This document shows, piece after piece, positions 22,138 to 34,559 of a DNA stretch of 64,000 nucleotides. The stretch lies in NCBI GenBank assembly GCA_907163375.1, contig CAJQUW010011034.1, positions 293,501 to 357,500 of the forward strand, in the 5' to 3' direction. The position numbers were made by a program, and so were the translations under genes. The first letter of the stretch is position 1. Each line of letters begins with the position of its first letter. The DNA is from Prostheceraeus crozeri. Its lineage: Eukaryota > Platyhelminthes > Polycladida > Euryleptidae. The notes below the pieces were generated by a model. That model saw only the letters and a program-made list of their open reading frames with translations, had not been told where the DNA came from and did not search any database.

Positions 22138-22962
22138 ACATGTGAAACAATACGAGTATACAACACCTGATTTCAACATTAAAGGAGTTCTGTCCTTTTT
22201 CGAAAAGTAGCTTTTCAACTTTGTGCAAGTGAACACCCACCTAACTTTGCTGTCAGGATCAATCCGATTAAAAATGCTCTGAAGTCTCTTCTTAAAGAAC
22301 AGAGGCTGCTGTCCAAAAAAAGGAATTTTAACAACATGGCTGTATGATTGATTAGACTTGACAGAAGGGTTAGAAAATTTTTTATCTAGGAATTTTTTGG
22401 TGGTATCCAAGATAAATGAGGACGGGTAGCCATTGGCTTTGAAAATGTGACTCAGTTTATCAATTTCATTGTGGAAATTAAGCCAGGAAGAACAAACTAC
22501 ATAAGCTCGGTTGATCAAGGTTAGTAACAGGCCTCGTTTCCATTGTAAGGGGCAACAGGCAGCGTAATTCGACACTAGATTCGTGTACGTGGGTTTACGG
22601 TAGACAGTGGTGTTCACAACATTGCTTTCGATGTCTAAGTTTATATCCAAAAATGGAATGGACTTCATACCTATTTCTACAGTGAATTTGAGATTATCAT
22701 GCCACGAGTTGATATAATCCAAGAAACTCGAATGATCATCATCCTCAAACATCACAAGAATGTCGTCCACGTACCTAGCATAAAACTTTACGTTCCGACA
22801 ACTCTGCTTCAAATATTTTCTCTCAAGTGAACCCACGAAGAGGTTACTTAAGGTTGGGGCTAACGGACTGCCCATCGCCAGACCATCACGCTTAACATAC
22901 AAAGTATCATTGAAGCTGAAAATGCCACCAATAGCAAATTTGATTCCTAAACACAAACACAT
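22105..22962 (-). CDS. Penelope-type reverse transcriptase, minus copy (partial)
   Basis: The frame contains KRDGLAMGSPLAPTLSNLFV, then KFYARYVDDILVMFED with the YVDD catalytic box, then MKSIPFLDINLDI and VYRKPTYTNL, all hallmarks of Penelope RT. The N-terminal fingers are absent because the copy is 5'-truncated near 22990. The frame leads toward the GIY-YIG domain at GVVYSYCFTCT, where a 129-bp insertion intervenes. Confidence 0.88.
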   Translation of the reverse strand: MCLCLGIKFAIGGIFSFNDTLYVKRDGLAMGSPLAPTLSNLFVGSLERKYLKQSCRNVKFYARYVDDILVMFEDDDHSSFLDYINSWHDNLKFTVEIGMKSIPFLDINLDIESNVVNTTVYRKPTYTNLVSNYAACCPLQWKRGLLLTLINRAYVVCSSWLNFHNEIDKLSHIFKANGYPSSFILDTTKKFLDKKFSNPSVKSNQSYSHVVKIPFFGQQPLFFKKRLQSIFNRIDPDSKVRWVFTCTKLKSYFSKKDRTPLMLKSGVVYSYCFTCTCRNLLFLSM

Positions 22963-23060
22963 CTTGACTAAACGGCGGTTTAAGACAATAAGACGTCGGT
23001 TTATTCACGAATGTCCTCTCTGGATGAAACGATCAACATCGCTTGTGAGAAGGTCTACAA

Positions 23061-23790
23061 TGGTGATGGTCTTAAACCGCCGTTTAGTCAAGATGTGTTT
23101 GTGTTTAGGAATCAAATTTGCTACTGGTGGCATTTTCAGCTTCAATGATACTTTGTATGTTAAGCGTGATGGTCTGGCGATGGGCAGTCCGTTAGCCCCA
23201 ACCTTGAGTAACCTCTTCGTGGGTTCACTTGAGAGAAAATATTTGAAGCAGAGTTGTCGGAACGTAAAGTTTTATGCTAGGTACGTGGACGACATTCTTG
23301 TGATGTTTGAGGATGATGATCATTCGAGTTTCTTGGATTATATCAACTCGTGGCATGATAATCTCAAATTCACTGTAGAAATAGGTATGAAGTCCATTCC
23401 ATTTTTGGATATAAACTTAGACATCGAAAGCAATGTTGTGAACACCACTGTCTACCGTAAACCCACGTACACGAATCTGGTGTCGAATTACGCTGCCTGT
23501 TGCCCCTTACAATGGAAACGAGGCCTGTTACTAACCTTGATCAACCGAGCTTATGTAGTTTGTTCTTCCTGGCTTAATTTCCACAATGAAATTGATAAAC
23601 TGAGTCACATTTTCAAAGCCAATGGCTACCCGTCCTCATTTATCTTGGATACCACCAAAAAATTCTTAGATAAAAAATTTTCTAACCCTTCTGTCAAGTC
23701 TGATCAATCATACAGCCATGTTGTTAAAATTCCTTTTTTTGGACAGCAGTCTCTCTTCCTTAAGAAGAGACTTCAGAGCATTTGCGTTAG
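23061..23790 (+). CDS. Penelope-type reverse transcriptase, plus copy (truncated)
   Basis: Nearly identical to the minus copy, including YVDDILVMFEDD and SIPFLDINLDI. Upstream, another frame reads INIACEKVYNGDGLKPPFSQ, so a frameshift lies near the join at VFVF. At about 23780 the sequence jumps from the RT C-terminus straight to the 3' UTR of the element (GCGTTAGGCCATTAGC), so the endonuclease is lost. Not functional by itself. Confidence 0.82.
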
Positions 23791-23953
23791 GCCATTAGCA
23801 AGTTATTGTGTCTAAACTCTCTTCCTGTTAGTATTTCTGCGCTTTTAGGCTGCTACTAGTAGCTTGTGGTTTCACTAGCTGTATATGTTCCATTCATGTT
23901 CAGTCCATTGTACATTGAATTTTATTGATTTGTATCTATATAAAGATAAAGAT

Positions 23954-25243
23954 GTCTCAGAAGGTCCAGATAAAAAGAAGGTGTGCATCAAATTCTCTTA
24001 TCTTGGCGAGCACTCAGCAAATCACGAGAATCACAGCTGAAATTATGATGATGCTCTCCACTAGGCCTGCTCTGTCAAAGTCGCTCAAGGATCCCGTTCC
24101 TGTGCCTGCCAACGCGCACGTCATTCGCAGATTTTGTTGTAGTTGTGGTTACAACTACATTGTCAGAGCGGAACGGAGTCTGAGCGACCGAATGAAAGAG
24201 GATTTGCCAAAACGGTAGTTGGAAAATAAAAGAAAGCCAGGTACCTCTTTCATCACAAAACACCTCCTTACCTGCGTAGATCTTCATGCAGATCCTCGCA
24301 ATGGATTACGAATTATTATCGGACGGTTGAGATCTAACAGAGGACTGATGATCTTTGAGGCTCAGTTCATTCATAGAGAAAGGCCTTCGCTGTGTATACA
24401 GGAACACGCAATCTCATTAAGTTTGGATTTTTAGCTTTACGCAGATTTTTATGTTACGTCTTACTGCTAAATTCATTCTTCAGCAGTCATGTTCTTCTTG
24501 TTTCAGCATTGTAAGATATTCGAGATATCTATACCAGTCGTGCGCAATTCACTTGGTGATCCAAATGTTGAACATGTACCTACATGAATCATGATCTGAA
24601 CGGAAACCATCCCGTGAATATCTGTCATTGCTGTGCAATTCTTTGGCAAGAATTGCCGAAAACTTTCGGAAGCAATTATTCGTTTTCAATTTCACATACA
24701 TAATTAAACATGTTCATTTTCCAAAATACATTTTTTATAATTTTCTGCCTTTCATCTGACATTTTGCAGTATATATTACAATATCATAACATTATCGCCT
24801 TCATATTGGGCGCAGTAGCAATGCCTATATGGAATATTGGTGATCGAGAATATTGTTGTATCTTTCATATTCTGTCATTGCCGCTTGTAGTGACAGACAT
24901 TATGTCAATCGCCAATTTGATGATGAATGAGCGACAAGTTGATTCGAATTTCAAGGTAATTTTTGATCAACACTGCAATTTGACCAGTCAGAAGATAAAC
25001 ACGTGGCATGCAAATTTTCTATAAATTTCTATCCACGCAGATTTTTGATTTATGTGAATTCGCCTGAGCTGTCTGCCTCAAATGCTTCTTTCAATTTTGC
25101 ACTCATCCCTTTGAATATAGCTTAATGAACGATAGTGAACTGTAAAAAGAAAAACCGATAAATGTTGTAAATGTTTGAAAAATGTTGTGAACACTGGTAG
25201 CGTCAATGCATCTGTGTCAAATTGTTCAGCGAATTTATGTGTT
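23954..25243 (+). other. TRIT1 intron 2 sequence between Penelope pair and hAT
   Basis: No gene or element ends recognised; the frames present are short and lack motifs. Confidence 0.35.
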
Positions 25244-25867
25244 GTATTTAACAGTGGTGGGCAGCGATAAATTTTCCGATGGGTCCGATAACGATAAAGC
25301 GATAATTTTTTTTTGCTAAGTCCGATAACGATAAAGCGATAAATTTTACGCAAAGGTTAAAACGATAAGCGATAACGATAAATCCTGAAATTGTCTCTAC
25401 TAACGTCTATAATTGGCTCATTTTTTGCTACTAAACCTCTACACTGAATTCACTAAAACAAATGCTGTTCTACATGATGTTTTGTTACACGACGGCCATG
25501 CACAAGCATGCACTCCTTCGATTCCATGTCTTCTAACAACATCGAGTGCTAGACCTCGAGGACATGAAATCGAAGTCGTGCCTGCATGCATATACAAGGC
25601 CATGTGTAACAATTAATTATGTTGATGCACTCTTCATTGGTCTGGGCCTTTGGTCTCAATAATATCGTACAGAAACCTACAAGTACATGCCTAAAATACA
25701 ACATAGGCTGGTATTGAATAAATAGGAGCATTGATGAAAGACACGAATTGAGAACTTTATTTTTAACATAAAAACCATAAAAACAACAAGCTACATGTAT
25801 CGGTTACCACGACAAACTTCACCGCACCACAAAGTACAATCAGAGCAGAGAGGAATCATACAAATAC

Positions 25868-25893
25868 TACACATCATCATCATCATCCTCATC
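25868..25893. repeat. Short (ATC)n microsatellite
   Basis: A run of ATC/TCATCA units just after the 3' end of the hAT transposase. Confidence 0.5.
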
Positions 25894-27979
25894 GGCCCCT
25901 CCTGGCTGCAGCCTCTTGCTGAGGTGGAGGTTTCCCTTCAGAAACAATCTGTTTAAAATTCTGTTCAAAATTGTCATCACTGAGACAATCCCTCTTCGGC
26001 CTCAGTACGTCTCCAGCCACGCTGAAGAGACGCTCTACTCCTGCAGAGCTAGGGATCCCGGTATTGTACTTTATGAAAAGTGTTATCCAGTGGGCCCTAT
26101 GCTTCGCAGGGAAGTGCGACTTCTTCACAGTTGCCTGAAAAAAAACACATACATCATTGCAATCTTACATGTACACATTCTGCAATTACACATTACAATG
26201 CACCGAATTATCACTTGCTTGTACACGGTATGCTCATGGTGCATGAAAGAACATGGCAAGACTTTAAACACATTGTTAGGCCTAACTCCTTGCTCCTCTT
26301 CCACCCTTGCAGCTCCTTTTTGAGGTCTTCCTGCAGGTTATTGTCGCGGTTTTCCTCGGTTCCATCCTCACACTCGCAGAGCTCGGCAAAGGGTCATCGC
26401 CGACCTCCTGATGCTCCTTCATCGTAACTTGGTTTCCCCCCTCTCTCGCCTCCTCCTGTCTGACGAGCGCCGTCATCTCTTTTAGGATCCTCATGGATAT
26501 CTCCTCCTTCATATGCGGAGCCATGGAGCCGAACGTCGACATCCCGTAGTTTGGATGAAGGGCAGATGCCATGAGGAGATCCATGTTTCTAAACATGGAG
26601 CTGAATCTGTAAAGCAAAGTAATTAGTTTAAACACGTAGCGGGACATGTGCATGTACTTATTGCCTATACCAGGATCGGCAGGCAATTTAGGCCACCATA
26701 TAGGCCGTGTCAGGGCCAGGGATCAATAAGGCACACTAGGACAGAGAAAACAGGGAGTAGGCTTACAATGCTCCTGTGAGGAAAATATTGATTTACTAAC
26801 CATCAAAACAAATCAATCGGAAGCATAATACTTCTTTGAGACAGAGTCAACGTCCATTGATGATAAATTTGGCTCCTAAATTTGCGAGCACCTGTATAGT
26901 AAAGAAAGGGAACAAAACTACACAGCACAAGAAATATGCATGTGTACATTTAAAGCTGACATTATTAGCACTAGCTAGGCCTGACAGGCTAGCACCTAAC
27001 AAGGCCGAACTGGAACACTGAAGAGGCCATTTATGCCGGAGTTTGCGCGACTCCTGGCTTATAGAAAAAGGTAAGCACCGCAAACATTAAACAGAGAATA
27101 AAATACCGGTACCTCTTTATGTTACAGAATATAGGTGAAGTTGTTGAATTTGTAGGCCTACCTGTTGTCAAATCCTCCTTTGTTGCCCTCTTGTCGGAGG
27201 AGGGCGCGCACCAAGGGCTGTGCGTAGATGAGGGCCTGGTCCCTTTGCGATTCCTCCATGCGCTCCAGCGCCACTTTCATGAGAGTGAGGTTGGGAAGCA
27301 GTGCACCAAGGTAGGCGTTCTGCTCCGCCTGTAGCCGGTCCAGACAGTTGGCGACTGGCCTCATGACTTTGCAGAACTCATGCAGCACCTGGTGATAACG
27401 TAAAAAACTCATTAAATTGATAGCATAGCAGGCACTAAAACTTGTAAACCAAAAGCAAAAACAAAAACATTATTATCTACATGTAGGCTCATCTCAGCTA
27501 AAATGAAATTTGCATCAGACTACTTTGGTACTTTACCTGTCTGTCCTGGTCGTCGAAGCCGCTGAAGGACTTCCTGCTCCGGTTGGCGCCCCCCTCGTTC
27601 CGTAGAACTTCATTGACGGCCTCCAGGCGAGCGTCGTCGTTCATGACGCACTGTAGCAGCACGCTGCACGCGTCATACATAGAGTTCCATCTGTTGGTAA
27701 AGTGAATATTGTTTAAGAAATGGATGAGGGGGCTGGAAATACCACATCCAGGCGCAATCACAAGGTGTGGCTGGTCGAGTCAATGGCTTGACTACCTGAG
27801 CGGCTGTCGGCCTCTAACTCACTACCCAGGGACATGAGGAAATTCGAGTGGGAGACGGGGGGAACGTCTGCAGATCCCGAACTTTCGGAAATGTTCCGCT
27901 TCTTCTCTTGAGTCACACCACTACTCCTGTTCTCAACACGGAAGAAGTCCTCCATACATGTAGTCCTCTTGCGTGACAT
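25889..27979 (-). CDS. hAT transposase, split by introns, incomplete
   Basis: Minus-strand blocks join with consistent splice phases. [13 protein letters not shown] starts at 27979. A block with [16 protein letters not shown] lies at 27498-27700 and ends [22 protein letters not shown] begins at about 27390 and ends [22 protein letters not shown] begins at about 26608. ATVKKSHFP leads into the C-terminal dimerisation block at 25889-26128 with [24 protein letters not shown] and the C-terminal ERLFS...R segments are the hallmarks of the hATC region. The BED finger and the first catalytic Asp region were not found between the first two blocks. In the fourth block a better frame ([17 protein letters not shown]) appears shifted, which suggests a frameshift. 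Exon edges are approximate. Confidence 0.75.
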
Positions 27980-30623
27980 ATTGCAGTCCTCTTGACGCTG
28001 AAACTGAAACAAAAAAATCAGTGATTTTATTTTGATATATCCTCGGCTATGACAAAATAAATAATACACATGCTTGTATACAGCAGATGTAGCTGCAATG
28101 ATATAACCTTAAAATTCTTGCGATCCCGAAATTTACAAGACAGCTAAATATAACGCATATATACATGTAGTTTCATTGATACAGCGTCTTATAAGCACAT
28201 GTATGTGTATGTATTTTACTAGACTCTGCAGGATGATGGTAAACATGTTGGCAGACAATGAAAAAAATGATGATCGTCGACTTTATCAGCTTAATTGAAA
28301 AGTGCGCGCTCAAAAAACGCAATCTATAAATAAGTATTTACATGTAGCCTACTTAGTGTGGCCCATAGTCTCAGTATACCACCATGGTGAAGGATGACGA
28401 TCGGATTGCACTTGTCTCTTAGACGTAAATAGCATGTAGCAATTTGCAACTCCCAACTCATGTCCAAGCCTGACAAGCAAAGTCCAAAATTATAATGTAG
28501 CTATCTGTGGGACCTCACTCGTAACGTATGAACATCGAGGGACAATACACTCATCATTGTACCTAGCTAGCTACTGGATAAGACCTATATAGCTTCGATA
28601 ATTTTGCCAGCCTAATCATATCAATAGACTAAACAACAATTCAATGTTCTTCTTATTCTGCGTCCTTGGCTGATGAAGTTCTAGCGGCGTCGCTCTTAGA
28701 AATACCAATTAGCCCTACCGGTAATTATTAAATTGCACCCTAACTATGCTACGGTATGCCTACATTGCACATAATTTTAAAGTACATGCGTAAGATGAAA
28801 TAAAAATTTAATAATTAATGTATTTGCAACGTAAACAATAGATATCAATTGGGCTATTCCATCAACCCCATCCCGTGGGTACGTCGATTTATCGACAAGC
28901 TAATGCGGTATACTGCAGCATAATAGAGCGTGTAGTGTTCATTAAAGTTGCTAAAAAATTGAAAAAAATTAATGTAGTGCTCATTACAGTTGCTAAAATA
29001 CTGAAGGGAATTAATATGTCCACGGCACCGCAATTCGAAAGTTAAGGAAATCATATTGTTGTATAAACTTACGATACATACGTATATCTACACGGCTGGA
29101 AATAAATGTCTATAAACGTAGGGTAGGCCAAGTGCCAAGTGATCTACATGTAGGCATATGTACGTGCAATGCCTACGTACAATGTAGGCTACATTATCAG
29201 TCTACTCTAGAAACTATGAAAGATAGTTATCTACAAGTATGTCATCGTCGCTTTATATTGTTCAGCCTGCGCTAGCCTTATGATGTGACTGACATTGACT
29301 GTGCTACAGTGGCGTAGCGTGAGTTTCTTGCGCCCGGATGCGAGATACTCATTTGGCGCCCTCAGTCTCCGTGTTAACCATCTTTGAATCCTCCCAAATT
29401 TGAGCAGGGGTTCGTTCCCCTATCAGGCAGACCAATTCCCCGGCGTTCATCTCATTAGAAATGAGAATGGTCAATCAGAATTGCTAAAATAAAACAATCA
29501 TCTCATTGGAAATGAGAAGGGTCATTGGTCAATCCAAATTGATAATCATTAACAAGAGATTTAAAAAATTGTGCGACTAGTTGTCCTAGTTGTTTACCAC
29601 AGAGTATGGGCCTGGCCTACACAAAAGGTAAATATAGGAACTATATTTTCCTTTTTTTATGCATATGCGACGTATTTTTCTACTCTTATAGACGATGAGG
29701 ATTTAAAAACACTACTCGACTGCTTGCAGTCTAAAAAGGTACGATTTTGGAAAACACTGTGTTAAATGAATGTTGGTAGTTTCTCATGAATATGCGCATA
29801 CATAGTATGATTAATAGATTATAAAAACGTTGCATGATGAGCTGATTGAACGTTCGATGGTAGAAGACAAATGCACTTTATCACTTGATGAGCAATACCG
29901 ACTGACACCGACTGCCGCCTAGACGCGAAGAAAAAATGATTCTCATTGAAACGTTCAAATACGGCTGTCAGGGGCCAATCCTCTTTACATCTTATTCGAC
30001 AACTTACCTCAGTGAGGTCGACGTCATACTTGCTGTCCATGGATGACGACTATTTCGAAGCTAATCGATGCGAAAGGCTTTGTGTGAATGCACGCGCACA
30101 CACGCAGGATCAGAAGTCGAGGCACATACTGCGATGAGTGAAAATGAAACAATCTCATGCTTTTATTAACGAGTACTAATTCAGTAGAAATGTACCAACT
30201 CGCTGTTCAACTTACCTTCATCTAACCCTTTAAATCGTAGATGACCTCAACGAGGAATCGGAACGGGATCGCGCATTGATATTCTACATGCAAGAGTTGT
30301 GAACTATCAAGCACTGTGTGGTGTCAAGGTGTGATCCCCTTAATAGAGCTTAGTAATGCCCGATGCAATTCCAATTGACGCTTTTAAGAGTCACATTCGA
30401 GCAGTTAATTCAAATCGTAGAATGTTTGTCTAATAAGCCAAAGAAATTTTTGTTTTTTAAAAAAATTATCGCTTTATCGTTATCGCAGGAAAATTTAAAG
30501 CGAACACGATAAACGATAAATTTTGCGATTCTTTGCGATAAACGATAAGCGATAAATTTTCGGCCAGTCCGATATTATCGCTTTATCGCTTCATTTATCG
30601 GAACGCCCACCACTGGTATTTAA

Positions 30624-31429
30624 TGTGTACAAGTTATAATTTCATGTACATAAACCTGACTTGAGCCAGATGCACGAAGACTAGTTGATGAATTATACTG
30701 GGCAGATGTGATAATTATTTGTATTTCAAAGTTTTAGCGTTCGTTCTGACATAAATAAGGCGTGAACAAGCCGAAATGTCGTCCTGGTGTTTTTCTCTTT
30801 TTATTGCTCAGTAACCATTGTGTAAAGTATTTGATTCCTGCTAAGAAATAGTGTTGACGGTGCTCATTATTACTCACGGCTTGTAGTCTGTGGACGTTCG
30901 CTTGTGAGACAGACTTTTTACCAAGAGATAACTTCTATATATCTATGCCTTCTATGTAATCGGTGGAAGTGAGCGAATGCTGCTGCAGCACAAAATGAAA
31001 CTCAACTCATAGCGAACAAACCGGCCCATATCCATCGCGGACCAACCTCAGGCCCACGGAGGACATACCCATGAACAATCAGCCATTTGATACTTCCAGT
31101 TGTAATTGAAATTAATACGTGTGAACTATTTGAACAAGTGTTGGAGGTGCCGAATCACCTCTTCTCCCTTATATCGATAGGACTGTGTTATGGTTTTAAT
31201 TTTGTTATTAGTTCTGGTCTATCCTATTTGTTATCAGTCAGACATAATCAAAATTTTCAATCAATGTCGAACAGCGTGAGGTTCTTATATGGCGCGTACA
31301 TGCGTTTGTTGAATAATTAATAGGAGACAGCTATGATGCATTTTACCTGTTCAGTGAAAGACAATCATTCAGTTGTAGTAGATCAACGTTCTTTGCCTTC
31401 ACGAATTTAAGCAATCATCTTGTTTACAG
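30624..31429 (+). other. End of TRIT1 intron 2
   Basis: No element or gene recognised. The intron ends with CATCTTGTTTACAG at 31429. Confidence 0.45.
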
Positions 31430-31977
31430 GTGAAAAGATTCTCCAAGATTGCTTGGAGCGTCTAAGGCTCTCCACACGTCAATATGCACGTCGTCAGCTG
31501 AAATGGATCAATAATCGTTTCCTGAATCGAACGGACATGGATGTAATTCCCATCTTCCGGATGGACTCGTCGGATCCTTCTCAGTGGACTGCAAATGTCT
31601 CGGATCGCGTCATCACTATCTACAACTTCTGGTGTGAACACGCGGCGCAATGTGATGTAGAACAGGATTGGTGGACTAACTGTCCTGTACAACCGGAACC
31701 TGTGAGAAAGAAGACTGGCTTGACTTATATCACCCAACAGTGTGAGGAATGTAACCGAGTTTTCACGACACAAGAGGAATTCGATATTCATATGGCATCT
31801 CGAAGGCACAAAAAACGATCACAATCGTTGAGACGTGCAAAAGCTAGGACAGTCCCTGTCGCAGATCAGGTCGATGACTGCAAAGATGAATCTGCTACAG
31901 TAGTAGATGAAAAGAAAAGAAAGATTGATAAAAACTCCGATGATTTTGCTTCTAATCCTCCCTACCGTGACTTCTAA
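31430..31977 (+). CDS. TRIT1: TRIT1 last exon, tRNA-binding and zinc-finger C-terminus
   Basis: Residues 275-456, starting after GTTTACAG in the phase left open at 20197, so DKETG runs into EKILQDCLERL. It contains STRQYARRQLKWINNRFL, the counterpart of the RYARKQ...W..NRF segment of the family. A C2H2-type finger follows at about C379, C382, H395 and H401 (CEECNRVFTTQEEFDIHMAS), which is present in animal and fungal TRIT1/MOD5 but not in bacterial MiaA. The tail is basic with a possible nuclear signal (EKKRKIDK). The stop is TAA at 31975-31977. At 456 aa the product is close to human TRIT1 (467 aa as I recall). Confidence 0.94.
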
Positions 31978-32984
31978 CCGTGGTAGCCATTCTTTTCTAT
32001 GTGAGATATAAAACGTATCACCTAAAGTTGGTCTAAATTCAATCGATTCTCATGCATTTTAGCCATGTCTCTTGCTTCTGAAGACATGTCAGATTCTCTG
32101 CTCTTTTAGCTCCGGTTCTAACGACGGGAGCTCAAAATCGGTTTTGTCGAAGTTTATATATTGGGAATTCTGCGTGTTGGGAGTTCTGTATATTGGGAAT
32201 GTAATCTACTCTTTGCGTTAAAACACATTCTCACTTTTAATTTGTCCTCACAATTTTCAAACTTGATGTTTGAATCGATGATTTTAGCAATGATAAAAAA
32301 ACTGTCCATTTAGCTGTATTTTTATCTGTTACTTGAATAACCGCTTCTTGGAATTCATGTACATTGTATGCATTGTAGAAAGAAACTGGAAATGAGACTT
32401 GATCAACGTTTGGTGACGTCCACTCATCGCAACACAGGGTTTAAGCGACGGAAAAGCGCACTAGAAATGGATGAGAATCGATTCAGGCGGTCCGTTTCAT
32501 GAGTTTCCCTTTCCTTTTTGTCGACATAACAAGCACTTTTTATACTAAACTACTGAATAAGTGAAACCTGTCTGTAATGGACACCTTTATCCAGTTTTAA
32601 AAAACACATTGCGTGTTGCTTCCATGAAGTTCATCACTCAATTTCTGAATCCATTCAAGACATCGCCAGATATTGATGCTTCTCAATTTTCTTTGGAAAG
32701 GTGTGAAATTCTTTGACTCCTTAGGAGTTCGCATAACTTATCTGTCACTAGGCGATGATCACTTTGACCATTCATTCGCTTGGATAGACATAACTTGATG
32801 GCTCTTTATTAATAAAGCGTTCAGTGAAGATTGAAGGACAAGCGGAGCATATTGAATGAAATCAGGGCTGCCACTTCCGGTTTTAACCGGAATTCCGGCT
32901 TTTTTTTAACTTAACTAAGTAGTGAGAAAATGTTTTACCAATGAACAAATAATTTGCTTTAAGCAGCTTTCTTGAGATCGTTAT
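31978..32984 (+). other. TRIT1 3' UTR and intergenic
   Basis: No coding signal. Bases from about 32867 (CAGGGCTGCCACTTCCGG) look like a hAT-type end followed by a palindrome (CCGGTTTTAACCGGAATTCCGG region), but no partner end was found. Confidence 0.3.
32811..32816 (+). promoter_or_regulatory. Possible TRIT1 polyadenylation signal
   Basis: The first clear AATAAA after the TRIT1 stop, 834 bases downstream. Variant signals lie closer, so this is tentative. Confidence 0.25.
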
Positions 32985-33260
32985 GAGGCCCTTTTAGATT
33001 GTGAAGGGGCTCTTTTGACATCGTGAGGGGGCCCTTTTGACATCGTGAGGGGGCCCTTTATGACTGTGAAGGGGCCCTTTTGACATCGTGAGGGGGCCCT
33101 CTATGATTGTGAAGGGGCCCTCTTGAGATCGTTATGAGGCCCTTTTAGATTGTGAAGGGCCTTTTTGACATCGTGAGAGGCCCATTAAGATTGTGAGGCG
33201 GCCCTTTTAAGATTGTGAAGGGACGCTTTTAGATTGTGAAGGAGCCTATTCAGCTCGTGA
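32985..33260. repeat. Minisatellite, about 20-bp unit
   Basis: About 13 tandem units of the form CCCTTTTGACATCGTGAGGG, varying between GACATCGTGAGG, AGATTGTGAAGG and GACTGTGAAGG. Higher-order alternation of the two unit types is visible. Units at both edges are more diverged than those in the middle. Confidence 0.85.
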
Positions 33261-34559
33261 AGGGTTCCTTCAATTTTAAACAATCATGGAATTCAAAGCA
33301 AGTACTTTCTAAAAATCCGCGTGACCCTTGATCAGATGATCCTTCTACAATTGCAAGTCACTGATTCCTTCGTCAATCATGAAGAAACAAGACTCAACTC
33401 AAGTGATCAAGATTCCGAAATAAGAAATAATTTTAGGTGAGAATTATTGACGAAAAATTTGTACTACGTTTGTATGGAGTAGATTATGAATTGAGTTTTG
33501 ATTGCTTTGATGCTCTACAAAATGCGCCTTTCAAGAGGTGTGCTAGAAAAAGAAAAGTGTGAAAGAGAAATCTGCCAAAACTTTCATGAATACAAGGGAG
33601 TGACAAATGAATATGCGATTACCTGTTGCAAAAGCGGTTAAAGTTCGGCTAAGACACCAATTAAAATTGAAATCTTGCAAGCAACTGCATAAGTGATAAG
33701 CATTTCCTTTCGTATTGATGCTATGTTTACGTATGCCATGGCGTCTGAGCTTTAATTAAGTAGCTGTTACAATCTTGTTTAAAATTTTTTTTAGATATGT
33801 CATTGTTTTTTCATTTCTTATGTTTGAAATGCAAGAGATGAGAGAAAGGTTTAATTTGAAGCATTGCCGGACCTACAAGCACTTTTCAGTCGGAACTGCA
33901 AACGCTTTGGCTTCTCAACCGTCATCATTACAATGTACCCTATTGTAAGGAATCAGTAACTCACAGCGCAAACCATCAGTAGGTTGATGTGCTTGGAAAT
34001 TCGGCAGTTTACCTTTGTGCTATTTGCATTCCTGTTTGCAAATATCAATTTTTGAAGACGAGCATCTAGACAATGAGATTTCAACTACATGTATGCATTT
34101 CATCAATTGTATATGTCTGTAGTTCGGATGAAGATTTATCTGCATGTGAGCTTCTGACTATTTACAAGCATGCTGACTGCACGGCTAAAATTCCAGAAAA
34201 GTTAGTACACTACTTCTCGTAATGGCTTAAATCAAATATATCTCTCATCTCTTGCCTTTTTTCCTTTCGTGGTCTGGGTATCATTTTAGATTAAATATCA
34301 TTAACTAGCATGGTGTCTGTAATGTGCTATAGTTTTTAGTCGTCAATTCATGCTGTTGGACATGGATTAATTGTTTTTGTGTAACGTGGCGGATGATGCT
34401 TTATTTTGAACTTTGTTTATGATATAATTTTCTTTCCTGTTAATATAGAGGATATCCCACAGTGAGCCCCAACGTCACTTTCTTATAAATTCCCTATTCT
34501 CTCACTGATCATTTCAAAGCTTTTTGAAATGGCATTTAGCGACTCAATGATGACTTTCT
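33261..34559. other. Intergenic, no gene seen
   Basis: AT-rich sequence with only short frames and no recognised repeats. Confidence 0.35.

Larger units (their letters stand above)
21497..23953. mobile_element. Penelope-like element, head-to-head pair of copies
   Basis: Two copies lie in opposite orientation and meet near 22990: a minus copy to about 21510 and a plus copy to about 23940. Both share the 3' sequence (GTATCTATA-type ends at about 21537 and 23944) and most of the reverse transcriptase. Both are 5'-truncated. The plus copy has an internal deletion that removes the end of RT and the endonuclease. The 13-bp string TAAAGATAAAGAT occurs at 21497-21509 and 23941-23953, fitting the 10-15 bp target duplications of Penelope elements. 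Inverted partial copies at the 5' side are characteristic of the family. It lies inside TRIT1 intron 2. Confidence 0.88.
25252..30615 (-). mobile_element. hAT transposon, 5.4 kb, in TRIT1 intron 2
   Basis: The ends are CAGTGGTGGGC and GCCCACCACTG, flanked by an exact 8-bp duplication GTATTTAA at 25244-25251 and 30616-30623. Both ends carry dense subterminal repeats of the GCGATAA / CGATAACGATAAAGCGATAA type, probable transposase-binding sites. A split transposase gene lies on the minus strand (25889-27979). The N-terminal half of the catalytic region was not found, so the copy may be unable to move by itself. The fragment at about 29299 (CAGTGGCGTAGCGTGAG) resembles the end of another common repeat and may be a nested piece. 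Confidence 0.92.

Noticed and set aside
29299-29460. A complete nested element starting CAGTGGCGTAGC inside the hAT
   Set aside because: Only one end is recognisable; no matching right end or duplication was found.
32867-32910. hAT-type end CAGGGCTGCCACTTCC as a new element
   Set aside because: No partner end or 8-bp duplication was found downstream.
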